A DNA stretch of 15,517 bases from Elusimicrobiota bacterium (GTDB lineage: Bacteria > Elusimicrobiota > Elusimicrobia > Elusimicrobiales > Elusimicrobiaceae), in assembly GCA_023398295.1 (NCBI GenBank), contig JAEWSL010000067.1:1-15517 (forward strand), read 5' to 3'. A program made the translations under genes and the position numbers. Numbering within the stretch: position 1 is the stretch's first letter; every line of letters begins with the position of its first letter. Positions 13,894-15,517 of the stretch are shown here, one piece after another. Below the pieces are notes generated by a model. That model was not told where the DNA came from, searched no databases, and saw nothing but the letters and a program-made list of their open reading frames with translations.

Positions 13894-14828
13894 CCAAAAT
13901 AAATAAAGGGGAAAATATCATAAAGGTTGAAAATCTTGTAATCGCCTTTGGCTCTTTTAAGGCGGTTAACGATATCTCTTTTGACGTAAAACGCGGCGAA
14001 ATTTTCGGCTTTTTGGGGGCAAACGGCGCGGGCAAGACAACTACCATAAGGACGCTTTGCGGCATACTTTCGCCTACGGCAGGCCGCGTTTTTGTGCGCG
14101 GCAGGGACGTTTCTGGCTCCATAAAAGAACTCAAGCCCCTGATAGGTTATATGTCGCAGAAATTTACTTTATATTTTGATTTAAGCGTAAAAGAAAATTT
14201 GGAATTTGCCGGCGCGCTCTACGGCCTAAAGGCGGCCGAGGTAAAGAGGCGTTCGCTGGAACTTATGTCTTTTATAAATTTCACGGGGGACGTAAATTTG
14301 CCCGCGGGCGCGCTCTCGGGCGGCACAAGGCAGCTTTGCGCCTTATGCGCGGCCCTTTTGCATAACCCCGAAATTATATTTTTAGACGAGCCCACGGCAG
14401 GCGTCGCCCCGCAGGTGCGTGAGGACTTTTGGCGTTTAATATTTCATTTATCTTCCGAGGGTAAAACTATTTTTGTTACCACCCATTATATGGACGAGGC
14501 GGAAAAATGCCACAGAATAGTTCTTATGGACGCCGGCAAAATAGTTGCTTTTGATACGCCTGATAACCTAAAGAAAACCTATTTCCCGCTTAAAGTGCAG
14601 GAACTTATTTTTAAGGATAACTCGCAGCAGAAAATAAAAGAGGAAATTAACGCCCTAAAACTCGGCCAGGCCGATATTTACGGGCAAACGGTGCGCGTTT
14701 TTATTGAAGATAAAAACGCTTTTGAAGCTTACGCAAAAAGCCGCGAAGGCGCCTTTAGCGTGAGGCCTGCGCAGGCCGATATGGAGGACGTTTTCCTCAA
14801 AGCCGTTTGGCGCAGGGGGGGCTTATGA
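13890..14828 (+). CDS. ABC transporter ATPase 2, equivalent to the C-terminal half of YbhF
   Basis: A 312-residue nucleotide-binding domain protein: Walker A GANGAGKTT (43-51), Q-loop Q90, signature LSGGT (142-146), Walker B plus catalytic Glu IIFLDEP (162-168, D166/E167) and switch His in TTHYMDEA (197-204, H199). The D-loop Asp is replaced by Ala: TAGVAPQVRED (169-179, A173, codon GCC). A C-terminal extension of about 80 residues (230-312) ends in the MEDVFL segment typical of ABC-2 and drug-export ATPases. The order GYMSQKFTLY after Walker A resembles the C-terminal half of E. coli YbhF. It overlaps ATPase 1 and the following permease by 4 bases each (ATGA), so the three are probably translationally coupled. 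Confidence 0.93.
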   Translation: MTKINKGENIIKVENLVIAFGSFKAVNDISFDVKRGEIFGFLGANGAGKTTTIRTLCGILSPTAGRVFVRGRDVSGSIKELKPLIGYMSQKFTLYFDLSVKENLEFAGALYGLKAAEVKRRSLELMSFINFTGDVNLPAGALSGGTRQLCALCAALLHNPEIIFLDEPTAGVAPQVREDFWRLIFHLSSEGKTIFVTTHYMDEAEKCHRIVLMDAGKIVAFDTPDNLKKTYFPLKVQELIFKDNSQQKIKEEINALKLGQADIYGQTVRVFIEDKNAFEAYAKSREGAFSVRPAQADMEDVFLKAVWRRGGL

Positions 14829-15517
14829 TATCGCGGCGCAGGGTATCTGCCGTCGCCTTAAAAGAATGGCGGCATATTTGGAGGGATCCTTTTACCGTCG
14901 CTTTTGCGTTTCTTCTGCCGATGATATTTGTGCTTGTTTTCGGTTTTATCATTGATCTTGATTACAGAAACGTAAGCATTGTCGTGCGCGACAGGGATAA
15001 TTCCCCCGCGTCAAGACGCTTTGAAGATATTTTAAGTTCTTCAAAGTATTTCAGTATCAAACATCTGCCCTTTGAGCGCGACCTTAAACCCGCTTTGGAG
15101 AGTAACCGCCCCTCGGCAATTTTAATAATAGAGAGAAACTTTGGCCGCAAAGTTAACAAAGCCGACGCGCAGAACCCCGCAAAAATCCAAATGCTTATAG
15201 ACGCAAGCGATAATTCCCAGTCCGGCATAATATTAAACTATATGAGCGGGGCTGTTGCAAGGGCAAATCAAATATTTTCCCCGGGGCAAAGCGCAAAGAC
15301 GCCTGCGGCGGATTTTCTTCAGACGCGCTTTATTTTTAACGGGGAATTAAACAGCAAATGGTTTATTATTCCGGGGCTTTCCGCCATTATTTTGGGATTA
15401 ATTTGCATCGTTATGACAGCGCTTACCGTTGCAAAAGAGTGGGAAAACGGCAATATGGAACTTTTGCTTTCAACGCCCGTTTCGCCTTTTGAAATTATTG
15501 CAGGCAAGCTGCTGCCT
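14825..15517 (+). CDS. YbhS-like ABC-2 type permease (3' end beyond window)
   Basis: The 231 codons visible remain open to the right edge; about 140 residues are probably missing. It has the N-terminal VALKEWRHIWRDP motif (10-22) typical of YbhS/YhhJ permeases, TM1 (about 24-42), a periplasmic domain (about 45-176) with VSIVVRDRDNSPASRRF, TM2 (about 178-201) and the cytoplasmic coupling segment AKEWENGNMELLLSTPVSP (203-221). This is close to the canonical E-x-G-T-x-E-x-L-L-x-T-P-V pattern that docks on the ATPase. It therefore looks fully ATP-driven, unlike the two permeases of operon 1. By comparison with the ybh operon, a second permease (YbhR-like) is expected just beyond the window. The start is by ATGA overlap with ATPase 2. 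Confidence 0.92.
   Translation, partial: MISRRRVSAVALKEWRHIWRDPFTVAFAFLLPMIFVLVFGFIIDLDYRNVSIVVRDRDNSPASRRFEDILSSSKYFSIKHLPFERDLKPALESNRPSAILIIERNFGRKVNKADAQNPAKIQMLIDASDNSQSGIILNYMSGAVARANQIFSPGQSAKTPAADFLQTRFIFNGELNSKWFIIPGLSAIILGLICIVMTALTVAKEWENGNMELLLSTPVSPFEIIAGKLLP

Overview
The window is gene-dense bacterial DNA with no RNA gene, insertion sequence or CRISPR array that I could see, and no gene-free stretch longer than about 120 bases. Two TolC-type outer-membrane channels, two periplasmic adaptors and several signal peptides point to a double-membrane (Gram-negative type) organism. The base composition is near balanced, with many GCGC-rich stretches. A kinase-less PASTA protein between fmt and rpe, plus an EFR1-type flavodoxin/ferredoxin protein typical of anaerobes, fits an anaerobic gut-type bacterium. 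My best guess is a member of the Elusimicrobiota. That rests on gene order and protein flavour, not a database match, and is only moderately likely.

Layout. Positions 1-2879 (minus strand) hold a housekeeping operon read fmt -> PASTA membrane protein -> rpe; rpe runs off the left edge. Positions 2987-4420 hold an EFR1-family redox protein (plus) and a nucleotidyltransferase-fold protein (minus), whose 3' ends overlap. Positions 4500-9795 hold export operon 1 (plus): a MarR regulator, TolC-like channel, long-hairpin HlyD adaptor and two ABC-2 type permeases, with no ATPase gene. Positions 9821-10300 (minus) hold a small family-6-like DNA-deoxyinosine/uracil glycosylase. Positions 10339-15517 hold export operon 2 (plus): a TetR regulator, TolC-like channel, short-hairpin HlyD adaptor, two ABC ATPases and the start of a permease that continues past the right edge.

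Export operon 2 resembles the E. coli ybhGFSR drug/cation exporter, except that the double ATPase YbhF is present as two separate overlapping genes and a TolC gene is included. Each operon starts with its own regulator, and each promoter carries a readable operator: two tandem near-palindromes at the marR promoter and two tandem 16-bp palindromes at the tetR promoter. Genes inside both operons overlap by 4-17 bases or are nearly abutting, so each is probably translated as one coupled unit. The regulators most likely repress their own operons and release them on binding a toxic compound.

Points most worth a second look: (1) three separate transcription units share the spacing TAAAAT-N6-ATG, suggesting leaderless mRNAs; (2) operon 1 has no ATPase and its permeases have unusual cytoplasmic coupling loops; (3) the two ATPases of operon 2 each lack one key residue, and both losses fall in the same composite ATP site; (4) the adaptor of operon 2 has a very short helical hairpin.
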